A stretch of 64,000 nt of DNA from NCBI RefSeq assembly GCF_001610835.1, contig NZ_CP011270.1:1240001-1304000 (forward strand), written 5' to 3'. The notes under the pieces are model-generated. The model was given only the letters and a program-made list of their open reading frames with translations. It was not told the origin of the DNA and did no database searches. Position 1 is the stretch's first letter. Each line of letters starts with the position of its first letter. Shown here in pieces: positions 44,263 to 51,895 of this stretch. Made by a program: the position numbers and the translations under genes. The DNA is from Planctomyces sp. SH-PL14 (GTDB lineage: Bacteria > Planctomycetota > Planctomycetia > Planctomycetales > Planctomycetaceae).

Positions 44263-44409
44263 AGGCTTAAGGCGGAAGGTGGAGGGGGCCATCCGGCCGG
44301 GGGCCGGTTCGCTTCGACGACGATCGGATTTCGCCTAGCCTTTGATCTGCGCCTCCCGAAGAGCTCGAACCGCGTTCAAACGTCTCCTCTACCTTCCGCC
44401 TTCAGCCTT
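44263..44409. repeat. GGCTGAAGGCGGAAGG-type inverted repeat
   Basis: AAGGCTTAAGGCGGAAGGT (44263-44281) and ACCTTCCGCCTTCAGCCTT (44391-44409) are inverted copies with one mismatch, 110 bp apart. Each is a run of short purine- or pyrimidine-rich GGCTGAA-type units. A related run occurs at 5866-5895. The interval also contains CTCGAACCGCGT (44363-44374), the first 12 bases of the interspersed element's left end. Confidence 0.6.
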
Positions 44410-44430
44410 AACCCCTTCCGCCTCCCCCTC

Positions 44431-45042
44431 ATGTCTTCCCGCCACCACGCCGCGACCGAACATCTTCACCGCTCGGACAAAGTGCTGCGGCGCGTGATCC
44501 TCGCCACGGGGCCGTGCGTACTGCGGCCGAACCGGGATCGGTTCGGAATGCTCGCCCGGTCGATCCTGTCGCAGCAGATTTCGACGGCTGCCGCCCGGAC
44601 GATCAGGGACCGCCTGATTGCCCTGACCGGGGGACTGGAGGCAACGCGGCTGGCCGGTCTCACCGATGAGGAGTACCGCTCGGTCGGCGTCTCGCCGCAG
44701 AAGGCGAAGTACCTGCGGGACCTCTCGGAGCGGGTCGACTCGGGGCGGCTGGAGCTGAAGCGGATCGGCCGACTGCCCGACGACGAGGTGATCGAACGGC
44801 TGACCGAAGTGAAGGGGATCGGCCGCTGGACGGCCCAGATGTTCCTGATGTTCGCGCTGGGCCGGGCGGACATTCTGCCGCATGACGATCTGGGAATCCG
44901 CAACGCGATGCGGAAGCTCTACGGACTCGAAGCGATGCCGAGCCGCGATGACATGGATCGCATCGCCGAGCCCTGGCGGCCCTACGCAACCGTCGCCTGC
45001 TGGTACTGCTGGCGGAGCTTGGAGCAGCCCGCTCAAGTGTAG
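44431..45042 (+). CDS. DNA-3-methyladenine glycosylase (AlkA-like, HhH-GPD)
   Basis: 203 residues. Base-excision repair glycosylase that removes alkylated bases. ARSILSQQISTAAARTI (42-58) is the conserved helix region of the AlkA group. The helix-hairpin-helix is LTEVKGIGRWTAQMFLMF (128-145), and the catalytic Asp is in ILPHDDLGIR (150-159). It is shorter than E. coli AlkA and lacks its N-terminal domain, like many bacterial and yeast MAG-type enzymes. The upstream pyrimidine-rich tract ends at the ATG. The next gene begins 25 bp downstream. Confidence 0.9.
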   Translation: MSSRHHAATEHLHRSDKVLRRVILATGPCVLRPNRDRFGMLARSILSQQISTAAARTIRDRLIALTGGLEATRLAGLTDEEYRSVGVSPQKAKYLRDLSERVDSGRLELKRIGRLPDDEVIERLTEVKGIGRWTAQMFLMFALGRADILPHDDLGIRNAMRKLYGLEAMPSRDDMDRIAEPWRPYATVACWYCWRSLEQPAQV

Positions 45043-45067
45043 CCGACATGGCCTGGGGAGGGGAACA

Positions 45068-45565
45068 ATGGACTTGCCCGACATCGTGAGTCGCTTCGGG
45101 GCAGCGGATTTCATTTATCCTCCGACCTCCGCAGAGGACTTGAACGCTGCGCGAGTGCGAGGCATCCCTGACTCGCTGCTTGAACTGTTTCGATTGGTGG
45201 ATGGCCTCTACGTCATCCCCGGTGAAGACTTTCTCGCGCCGAATGGCCAGAGCTTCCGATTCCAGATCCCTCGGTTGAGGCAGATCGAATCCGTTGCGGA
45301 GGCAGGCTACTGCCCCAGTCATTCGCCAATGGTTCGTCGTTTAGAGCGATGGTGGCAGTTTCTCGACTGTGGCGACGGTAACTGGGTGGGCATGACGGAT
45401 TCAGAGGATCATTGCCGGATCGTCGATCTGTTTCACGAAACGATCGGAACACCCGGCTCCCACGCAGTCATCGCGGATTCTCTTGAGCGGTTCCTCGAGT
45501 TGCTGTTGGAGCACCAGGGGATGTTTTGGCTTGGGGAGGAATTCCCAAAGGTTGTGTGGATCTGA
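45068..45565 (+). CDS. SMI1/KNR4 (SUKH)-like protein
   Basis: 165 residues from the ATG at 45068 with GGAGGGG upstream. The pattern PPTSAEDLNAARVRGIPDSLLELFRLVDGLYVIPGEDF, then RLRQIESVAEAGYCPSH and WWQFLDCGDGNWVGMT, matches the SUKH superfamily, whose members are often immunity proteins against contact-dependent toxins. No toxin gene is adjacent, so it may be an orphan immunity protein or a housekeeping SUKH protein. GC content and codon use are lower in GC than those of neighbours (many A/T third positions), which suggests recent acquisition. Confidence 0.75.
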   Translation: MDLPDIVSRFGAADFIYPPTSAEDLNAARVRGIPDSLLELFRLVDGLYVIPGEDFLAPNGQSFRFQIPRLRQIESVAEAGYCPSHSPMVRRLERWWQFLDCGDGNWVGMTDSEDHCRIVDLFHETIGTPGSHAVIADSLERFLELLLEHQGMFWLGEEFPKVVWI

Positions 45566-45725
45566 TTACAGTCGCCCGTATTGCAACGGTCACCTGCTGT
45601 TCCTGCTGGCGGATCCTGCAACAGTCAGCTCAGGGATGAAGTCCTTCTAACTCAGCGTTTGCGTTCTCAATCCCGCGAACGATCTGCATAGAGAGGGGAG
45701 CAACCCTCGATCGGAGGCGGATCCG

Positions 45726-46178
45726 GTGCATGGTCGCGTCACGAGAATCGTCGTCTCTCTGGTCGCCCTCGCGGTTCTCTCAACGCTGACCGTCTGTCAC
45801 GACCGTGCGTTCGTGGATCGGCACACCGGATCGAGAAAGGGCTTTCGACAGTGGTGGTTCGGACTGCGGACGGGCGAGTGGTATCGTCAGTCCCTCCTCG
45901 AACGGTGGGTCCGAGCATATCGCCGTTCCCCACCGACTTCCGACTGGGTCAGCTACGCCGGGACGGGACGAAATCTCCTCGGGCGACCTATGGAGAGCGG
46001 CCACGGGATTCCCGGGCCGATCATTCTCGTGTCGCCGGAAATGCTCGACGAGTACTGCCGCACACACGACGACGCGGAGCTTCTCGCTCTCCATGACACC
46101 CTGGTCAGGGACGACTCCGCCGAAGTTCAAGAAGAGATCGGGTGGATCCTGGACTGGAGTCTTCAGGAGACGGAATGA
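45726..46178 (+). CDS. Hypothetical exported or membrane-anchored protein
   Basis: 150 residues, GTG start at 45726 with GGAGG eight bases upstream. The N-terminal hydrophobic segment (TRIVVSLVALAVLSTLTVC, 6-24) is a signal peptide or anchor. The rest has no recognised domain; features are WWFGLRTGEWYRQSLLERWV, PIILVSPEMLDEY and an acidic C-terminal helix (DDSAEVQEEIGWILDW). Like the SMI1/KNR4 gene before it, it has somewhat lower third-position GC than the surroundings. Convergent with the DinB-like gene, 68 bp apart. Confidence 0.65.
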   Translation: MHGRVTRIVVSLVALAVLSTLTVCHDRAFVDRHTGSRKGFRQWWFGLRTGEWYRQSLLERWVRAYRRSPPTSDWVSYAGTGRNLLGRPMESGHGIPGPIILVSPEMLDEYCRTHDDAELLALHDTLVRDDSAEVQEEIGWILDWSLQETE

Positions 46179-46246
46179 CTCCGCCACGGTTCCTGGGCCA
46201 GGAATCGACCCTGACAGCACCTCGGCCCCCTGCCCGATCTTCTCTT

Positions 46247-46759
46247 TCAGGCATCCGCCGACAGGTCTGTTCCGAGACGCTCACCGATCTTCTGCAGATG
46301 GTGCCGCAGGTGTGTGACATAGTCCTCAATGAGGTATCCCAGCGTCACCGGCTCATAGGGGCCGATGAAGCAGCGAGTCTCCAGGGACGCCGGCGCGACC
46401 TGCCGCATGACGTGGGCGAGATGGCGGTTGTAAGCAGCCCAGAGAGTGATGACATCGGACCAGATGGCGGTGTCGTAGCGTTGCCGCGAAACCCACTCGT
46501 TCTGCTCGTACTTGGGGAAGACGAACTCCCCCGGGGACTGAGCCCGCACGAACCGCTGATGGTTGTTGGCGGCGGAGTCGATCAGGTGTCCGACGACCTC
46601 CTGGATCGCCCAGCGGTCGGGGGACGGACGGGCGGACACGACGTTGTCGGTCAATCCCCGCAGCACGGGCTCGGCCGCTTCAACCGTTCGCAGCAGCCGG
46701 TCGGCGACCGTGTTCAGGAAGGCCCGGTTGTCATCCTCCGTGGATCGTTCGAGGCTCAT
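46247..46759 (-). CDS. DinB-like metal-dependent protein
   Basis: 170 residues. The helix signature is DRWAIQEVVGHLIDSAANNHQRFVRA (about 49-74), with His near residue 58. The C-terminal YVTHLRHHLQKIGERL (about 147-162) supplies the other His ligands. This is the DinB_2/YfiT four-helix bundle. It differs strongly from the DinB-like protein at 7171-7641, so they are not recent duplicates. The function is not assigned. Confidence 0.82.
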   Translation of the reverse strand: MSLERSTEDDNRAFLNTVADRLLRTVEAAEPVLRGLTDNVVSARPSPDRWAIQEVVGHLIDSAANNHQRFVRAQSPGEFVFPKYEQNEWVSRQRYDTAIWSDVITLWAAYNRHLAHVMRQVAPASLETRCFIGPYEPVTLGYLIEDYVTHLRHHLQKIGERLGTDLSADA

Positions 46760-46852
46760 GAAGCGGGGACCAGTCAGCGATGGGCACTGGGGCCGAATGT
46801 AAGAACTGTTCGGGGATCGTGAGTGATGACACCCGCCTCACGTCCGAGGTTC

Positions 46853-47311
46853 TCACGGGACCGCGTTTCCGGGTGGGTTTTCCCGGAACCACTGAACGAT
46901 GCCGGGCATGTGCGGCTCGAAGGTGCCAGGAGTCGAGAAGTTCAGGACGCCGGCCCGCACGGTTCCGCGGTTCTCGAAGTCGTGCGTCGTTCCGCCCGGA
47001 ATCAGGACGAACGATCCCGGCGCGGCGTCGGTCCAGGTCGTCCCCACGAGGATGCTCATGGTTCCCGCCAGGACATAGAAGATGTCGTCCTCGGGATGGG
47101 AGTGCGTTCCCGGCCCCTTCGTGTTCGGCTCCAGCCACCACTCCGAGATCGAATACCCACCGGCTGTCTCTTCGCCATCCGCCTTGAACAGAGCGGTGAT
47201 CCGTCCCATGTCATAGGACCGCCCCGCTCCGGGAGCCAGGACGACGGGACGGCGGGGAGAAACGGGATTCGGTTCGGCCACGGAAACCTCCTCTGGACGG
47301 GGCCGGGACAT
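46853..47311 (-). CDS. Cupin-domain protein
   Basis: 152 residues, with AAGGGG six bases before the ATG. The cupin motif 1 region is PGTHSHPEDDIFYVLAGTM (about 68-86), with two His and one Glu as metal ligands. Motif 2 is PGSFVLIPGGTTHDFEN (about 98-114) with the final His. The single-domain beta barrel probably binds a metal. Small cupins serve as isomerases, dioxygenases or sensors, and nothing here decides between them. Located between the DinB-like gene and a secreted-protein gene. Confidence 0.85.
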   Translation of the reverse strand: MSRPRPEEVSVAEPNPVSPRRPVVLAPGAGRSYDMGRITALFKADGEETAGGYSISEWWLEPNTKGPGTHSHPEDDIFYVLAGTMSILVGTTWTDAAPGSFVLIPGGTTHDFENRGTVRAGVLNFSTPGTFEPHMPGIVQWFRENPPGNAVP

Positions 47312-47387
47312 CGTAGCCCCTTTTCCGGAGGAGGTCCCTATACTGGCCGCCGCGGCAGGGCGCCCTGTCGGTCGGGAGAGGCGGTCG

Positions 47388-48365
47388 ATGCGGGGATGTC
47401 AGAACGTCGGGCGGCACTGGGCTCTGGTGCTGCTCATCGTCGTCGTGTGGTGCCGGTGCGGCGCCGCGCAGGACCTGATCACGCGGCGGGCGATCGCGCG
47501 GAAAGCCCTGGAAGAGAGCGTGGTCTCCCTGCAATCGCTCTCCTGCCGGTTCGATTCCGAGGAGCTGAGGGCCGGGGCGGAACCGGCCGCTCCGGAACAT
47601 TGGATCTCGATGGAGTCGGGCCGTCGGGCGCTGCTGACGCGGAACGGGACCCCCTCGGGCGCAGGATTGAAGTCCCCCTACACCTGGATGAGTTCCGACG
47701 GAGACCGCGGCTTCTGGCTCAAGCCAAGGGAGGCCGATCCCCGGCAGATCGAACTCGTCGTCGTCAGCGCTGCGATCGTGCCGCAGTATCAGTCCTTCGT
47801 TCGTCCGGCCCACTTCATCGGCCGGCCGTTCATGCTCACGGCGATGACCCCGGCGAACGCGGTCGCGGCGGAGCGGGTCGAGTTCCTGGGCGAAGAACGC
47901 CTTCACGACGCGGCCTGCTGGAAGTTCATGCTCCCGGACCTGCTGGCGACGAGCGGCGCGCGGAAGCGTCTGACGTTCTGGCTCGACCCGCACGCCGGCT
48001 TCCTCCCGCGGCGATATGTGGTCGCCCCCGACGATGCCGACCTGGCCCGGCTGGGGGAGCCCGGATATCTCCCGACGTCGACGTACTACATCTTCGATGT
48101 TCTCCGGTTCGAGTTTCTCGCGGACGAGGCTACGGGAACGGCCCGCCCGTTCCCCGCCGAGGGGACCGTGGTCAGTCCGCAGGGACGGTGGCGCTATCGC
48201 TTTCTCGAAACGCGTCTCAATCCGGAACTCGCCGCTTCGGACTTCCGGCCCCGCGCCCAGGCGAATACGAAGCTGGAGTTTCGCGGCGCCGCGGGACAGC
48301 AGGATGTCCAGGTGGGGCGGGCTCAGGAGTGGCTCAAACGTCTTGCGGACGAACCGGAGCGTTAG
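47388..48365 (+). CDS. Hypothetical exported protein (LolA-like beta fold possible)
   Basis: 325 residues with GGGAGAGG before the ATG. The signal peptide is HWALVLLIVVVWCRCGAAQ (about 10-28). The remainder is rich in predicted strands: LSCRFDSEELRAG, GRRALLTRNGTPSG, GFWLKPREADPRQIELVV, DAACWKFMLPDLL, KRLTFWLDPHAGFLPRRYVV and YYIFDVLRFEFLADEATG. The FWLDPHAGFLPRRY segment resembles the outer-membrane lipoprotein-sorting type of secreted planctomycete proteins. No catalytic motif is evident. Confidence 0.68.
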   Translation: MRGCQNVGRHWALVLLIVVVWCRCGAAQDLITRRAIARKALEESVVSLQSLSCRFDSEELRAGAEPAAPEHWISMESGRRALLTRNGTPSGAGLKSPYTWMSSDGDRGFWLKPREADPRQIELVVVSAAIVPQYQSFVRPAHFIGRPFMLTAMTPANAVAAERVEFLGEERLHDAACWKFMLPDLLATSGARKRLTFWLDPHAGFLPRRYVVAPDDADLARLGEPGYLPTSTYYIFDVLRFEFLADEATGTARPFPAEGTVVSPQGRWRYRFLETRLNPELAASDFRPRAQANTKLEFRGAAGQQDVQVGRAQEWLKRLADEPER

Positions 48366-48447
48366 TCGAGAGATCGTCTCCGCTGACATCTCGTCTTGCC
48401 GCCTTGGTTCTTTCCGGCCACGATGAGCAGCCAGCAGCAGGTGCCGG

Positions 48448-49593
48448 ATGGGCGAACGGACTCGATGGCGATGGGGATTCGACAGGATTGCGGCCTGCGC
48501 GGCGCTCCTGGTTGCCGTGATCGCCCTGGCGGAGGACCGGCCGGCTGGACGCAGGCCGAATGAGTCCGGGAAAACCCGGGAGCCGATCCCGACCTGGTGC
48601 CAAACCCAGCAGCGGCAGGCGGTGGCGGCGCCGGAGTCGCTCCTCGCGCGAAGCTGTCAGCAGTGCCACTCCGCCGATGATGAGAACGCAGGTTCCACAA
48701 TGCCCTTCAACGCTCCCCTTCCCACGCTCGGCGGCCGACAGCTGTGGGGGGACGTGCGGTTCTTCAGCGGGTGGCGGGTCCAGCAGAACGTCCTCACGAA
48801 GCACTTTCGACTGCTCGATCCCGGCGATATCCGGCGGGCGTGGGGAACGCGGGAGGAGTGCGACGCCGTACTCGCTGACATCCGCCGGACACGGGGCCTT
48901 CCGCCGATGTCCGGCAAGGCGTGTCTCCTGATCCACGGGATCTCGCGGTCGTCCAAGTCGATGGCTCCCCTGGCGGAGCCTCTGCGGCGAGAGGGCTACC
49001 TCGTCGTTCCGTTCGATTATCCGAGCACGCGTCTCTCGATCGAAGAGTCAGCCGACTATCTGCGGCAGGTCGTCCGTTCGCTCGAGGGGGTCGATCAGAT
49101 TGACTTCGTCGTCCACAGCATGGGGGGGTTGCTTGTCCGTTCCTCGCTGGCGAAGACAGCCGACGCTCCCGAGCCTGATCCCCGGTATCGGCGGCTGGTC
49201 ATGCTCGGTGTTCCCAACCATGGTGCCCGGATGGCGGACCTGGTTGAGCGGCAGCCGCTGTACCGGCTGATCTATGGCCGGGCGGGGGGGCAGCTTGTGG
49301 GGCGGGCGAATCCGTTTATCACCGAGCTGCCGATTCCGGCGTTCGAGTTCGCGGTCATTGCGGGCGCACGGGGGACGGCGGATGGTTACAACCCGCTGAT
49401 TCCCGGGGACGACGACGGGACGGTGCGGGTTGAGGAGACCCGTCTCCCGGGGGCGACGGATTTCATGACGGTCCCGGCGATCCATAGCTTCCTGATGAAC
49501 AACCCGGCGGTGATCGACGCGAGTCTGCGTTTCCTCAAGGAGGGGCAGCTCCGGAGCGAGCCAGGCCGAACGCCGATTCCGCAAGGGCCTTGA
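48448..49593 (+). CDS. Exported lipase-like alpha/beta-hydrolase with a CxxCH motif
   Basis: 381 residues. The signal peptide/anchor is at about 12-28. SCQQCH (about 69-74) is a CxxCH cytochrome-c haem-binding pattern ahead of the hydrolase domain. The hydrolase part has LLIHGISRSSKSM (oxyanion region), VHSMGG with the nucleophile Ser, a D in PLIPGDDDGTVRV as the probable acid, and VPAIHSFLMNN with the probable His. This resembles triacylglycerol lipases/PGAP1-like proteins. Whether haem is bound cannot be decided; no distal Met motif is obvious. The element copy that follows begins about 5 bp after the stop codon. Confidence 0.75.
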   Translation: MGERTRWRWGFDRIAACAALLVAVIALAEDRPAGRRPNESGKTREPIPTWCQTQQRQAVAAPESLLARSCQQCHSADDENAGSTMPFNAPLPTLGGRQLWGDVRFFSGWRVQQNVLTKHFRLLDPGDIRRAWGTREECDAVLADIRRTRGLPPMSGKACLLIHGISRSSKSMAPLAEPLRREGYLVVPFDYPSTRLSIEESADYLRQVVRSLEGVDQIDFVVHSMGGLLVRSSLAKTADAPEPDPRYRRLVMLGVPNHGARMADLVERQPLYRLIYGRAGGQLVGRANPFITELPIPAFEFAVIAGARGTADGYNPLIPGDDDGTVRVEETRLPGATDFMTVPAIHSFLMNNPAVIDASLRFLKEGQLRSEPGRTPIPQGP

Positions 49594-49598
49594 AGCGC

Positions 49599-49894
49599 GC
49601 TGGCCGTCGCGACTCCCATAGCTCAAACCCAACTTGCCACGGCAACCTGGGGTCAAGGGGGCCACGCCCCCTTGCCGCCGGATGCACTTCCATGAGGAAC
49701 CGTGGTAAGCAGAGGACTCCCTCACATCACATCGCTCGCTTTGCAATCCCCGCGGGTTGGTGAGGGGGCATCCGGCACGTGGTCCGCGCCTGAGCACGAT
49801 CTCCTTCAGACATCTCTCGACGAGAGGGCCTCCGGCGGGCAAAGGGGCGTTGCCCCTCTGCACTCCCCACCAGGGGTGACCCCCTGGACCCCGG
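49599..49894 (+). repeat. Interspersed palindromic element, copy 8 (internally deleted)
   Basis: Carries all stems but lacks about 30 nt of the core (the CGGACGTCC...GGCGTTG part). Hairpin A has the CAC loop closed by C-G. Its last base is adjacent to the stop codon (CTA, 49895-49897) of the convergent Nramp-like gene. Confidence 0.88.
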
Positions 49895-51346
49895 CTAAGA
49901 GAAGGCGGCGATGAGATCGCGCAGCTGCGTCGGGACTGCGTAGGCCGCAACGATCAGGATCGACACCACCGCGATCCATAACAACACATCCGTCACCACC
50001 CACGGCTGGAGCCGCTTATCGACTCGCGTATACCGGAAATACATCGTCACCAGCGCGATCATCGGCAGCGTCATCGCCTGGGCAATCCCCCCCACCTTGA
50101 CCATCAGCTGCGGGTCACGGGCCACAATACAGAAGAACAGCGCGAGTGCCGGAAAGAACAGACAGAACCGCTGAATCATCCGCACCCGCTGCGGAGCGGT
50201 CGGCGAAGGAGCGATCGTGGTGAGCGTCAGAAAGTCCGCGGTCAGCCGGCTGTTCGCCGCGCACGAAAGATATAGGGTCTTGAACAGCACCGCCCCCGCC
50301 CCGATCAGAAACAGGATCCGTGTCCAGGCCCCGAACGGCCCGATGAACATCTTGGACAGCGTATTCACCAGGGCCGCCCCCTTCGGGTCCAGTCCCTGCG
50401 GATGCAACACCGCCGCCCCCATGACGTAGAAGGCGACCGTCGAGATCGTGAACACGACCATGCTGACCCAGGCGTCCAGGTGCATGACCCGGATCCAGCC
50501 TTTGGCCCGCCGCTCCCATTCTTCGGTCGGCTGGACCCGGCCCGTGAAGCGGGCGTAGCCCTTCTCCAGACACCAGTACGGGTAATAGAAGAGCTCCGTC
50601 GCCCCGACCCCGGTGATGCCGAAGACCGCGAACGCCGTCGACAATCCCGCGGCCGGAACCTGGAACTCCAGCCCCTTGAGCAGATCCTCGCCTCGGACCG
50701 GGAAGTCGGTCCACACGAGTCCCAGCGCGGCGGCCATCGTGATCAGCGTCACGCCGACCACGATCACGGTCGTCAGCCACTCGATCCGCCGATAGCTGCC
50801 GTGGTAGATGAGGGCCATCGTGACGAGGCACACCAGCACTGCCCACGGAAGCTCGGGAGCGTCGGTGAGAAACTGCCCGAGCGCCGGGGAGGCTTGTGTC
50901 GCAACGCTGACGACCTTCGCCGAGAGCGACGGAAAGGCGAGGTTCAGGGCCTGCCCGATCCCCCCCGTCATCCCGCCGAGCTGGAAGACGGTGCAGAGCA
51001 TCATCAGGAACCACCACCAGACGAGCCAGTGGCCGTAGCGGCTACCGCCGGGGACCTCGTTGAGCGCTCCGAGCGTCGGCTTGCCGGACGAGATCGCGTA
51101 GCGGCCGAGCTCGATCTGGACGAAGACCTTGATGACGCAGCTGAAGAGAATCAGCCACAGAAACACGAAGCCGTGTTTTGCGCCGAGGCCCGTGGTGACG
51201 ATCAGCTCCCCGGAGCCGACGATCGTCCCGGCCAGGATGATCCCCGGCCCGATTTTGCGCAGTGCCTCCCACGTTGTGGCGGGAGGTTCCTGGATCGCGT
51301 CGGGAGGGAGCGCATAGGGATCGTAAGCGAGAACCTCATCACTCAT
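49895..51346 (-). CDS. Nramp-like membrane transporter lacking the canonical metal site
   Basis: 483 residues, about 11 membrane helices. The overall pattern, starting with WEALRKIGPGIILAGTIVGSGELIVTT, matches the Nramp/MntH superfamily. The canonical helix-1 DPGN metal motif is replaced by TIVGSG, and the helix-6 MPH motif by GVGATELFYYP. Manganese or iron transport by the usual mechanism is therefore unlikely, and this is better called an Nramp-related transporter. The ATG at 51344-51346 follows a typical spacing. The stop codon directly abuts element copy 8, and copy 9 lies upstream. Confidence 0.82.
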   Translation of the reverse strand: MSDEVLAYDPYALPPDAIQEPPATTWEALRKIGPGIILAGTIVGSGELIVTTGLGAKHGFVFLWLILFSCVIKVFVQIELGRYAISSGKPTLGALNEVPGGSRYGHWLVWWWFLMMLCTVFQLGGMTGGIGQALNLAFPSLSAKVVSVATQASPALGQFLTDAPELPWAVLVCLVTMALIYHGSYRRIEWLTTVIVVGVTLITMAAALGLVWTDFPVRGEDLLKGLEFQVPAAGLSTAFAVFGITGVGATELFYYPYWCLEKGYARFTGRVQPTEEWERRAKGWIRVMHLDAWVSMVVFTISTVAFYVMGAAVLHPQGLDPKGAALVNTLSKMFIGPFGAWTRILFLIGAGAVLFKTLYLSCAANSRLTADFLTLTTIAPSPTAPQRVRMIQRFCLFFPALALFFCIVARDPQLMVKVGGIAQAMTLPMIALVTMYFRYTRVDKRLQPWVVTDVLLWIAVVSILIVAAYAVPTQLRDLIAAFS

Positions 51347-51521
51347 TCGGGTGGCTTTTCATCAGGAGCGTCGGTGATGACCACGTCCGCGCGATGATAA
51401 CGCCGATCCCGACCTGCTGCGCCGCCGTGCGGGAGCGATTTTCCTTGGTATGCCGCGGGACATGACACGATCGTCATGTCCGTTCGAGCCGGTCGTACTG
51501 GAGGCTGATTCTGATGCTTCA

Positions 51522-51855
51522 GAGCACGTCCTTGCCGGCGCGACTCTGATTGCTCAAACCCAACGTGCCTCGGCAGCCTGGGGTCAAGGGGGCCACGCCC
51601 CCTTGCCGCCGGAGGCACTTCCATGAGGAACCGTGGGACACAACGGACGTCCGTTTTGTGGTCCCCGCGTTGAGGACTCCCCCACACCACACCGCTCGCT
51701 TTGCAATCCCCGCGTCATCGGTGAGGGGGGCATACGGCACGTTGTCCGCGTTTGGACACGCCCTCCTTCAAACATCTCTCGACGGCCAGGCCTCCGGCGG
51801 GCAAGGGGGCGTTGCCCCCTTGCATCCCCTACCAGGGGTACCCCCTGGACCCCGG
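51522..51855 (+). repeat. Interspersed palindromic element, copy 9
   Basis: Full copy between the Nramp-like gene and the FAD/Rieske gene. The left end is AGAGCACGTCCTTGCCGG. Hairpin A has a CAC loop with C-G inner pair; hairpin B has the perfect GGGGGC/GCCCCC form. Terminal hairpin C is CCAGGGGTACCCCCTGG. Confidence 0.9.
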
Positions 51856-51895
51856 TTACCTTCGCCAAGGGATGTTCCATCCGGACACCCGGCCG

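Noticed and set aside
1062-51855. CRISPR array or insertion sequence as explanation of the repeats
   Set aside because: Copies are kilobases apart, about 330 bp long, without spacers; none contains a transposase-length frame and no IS ends with target duplication were seen.
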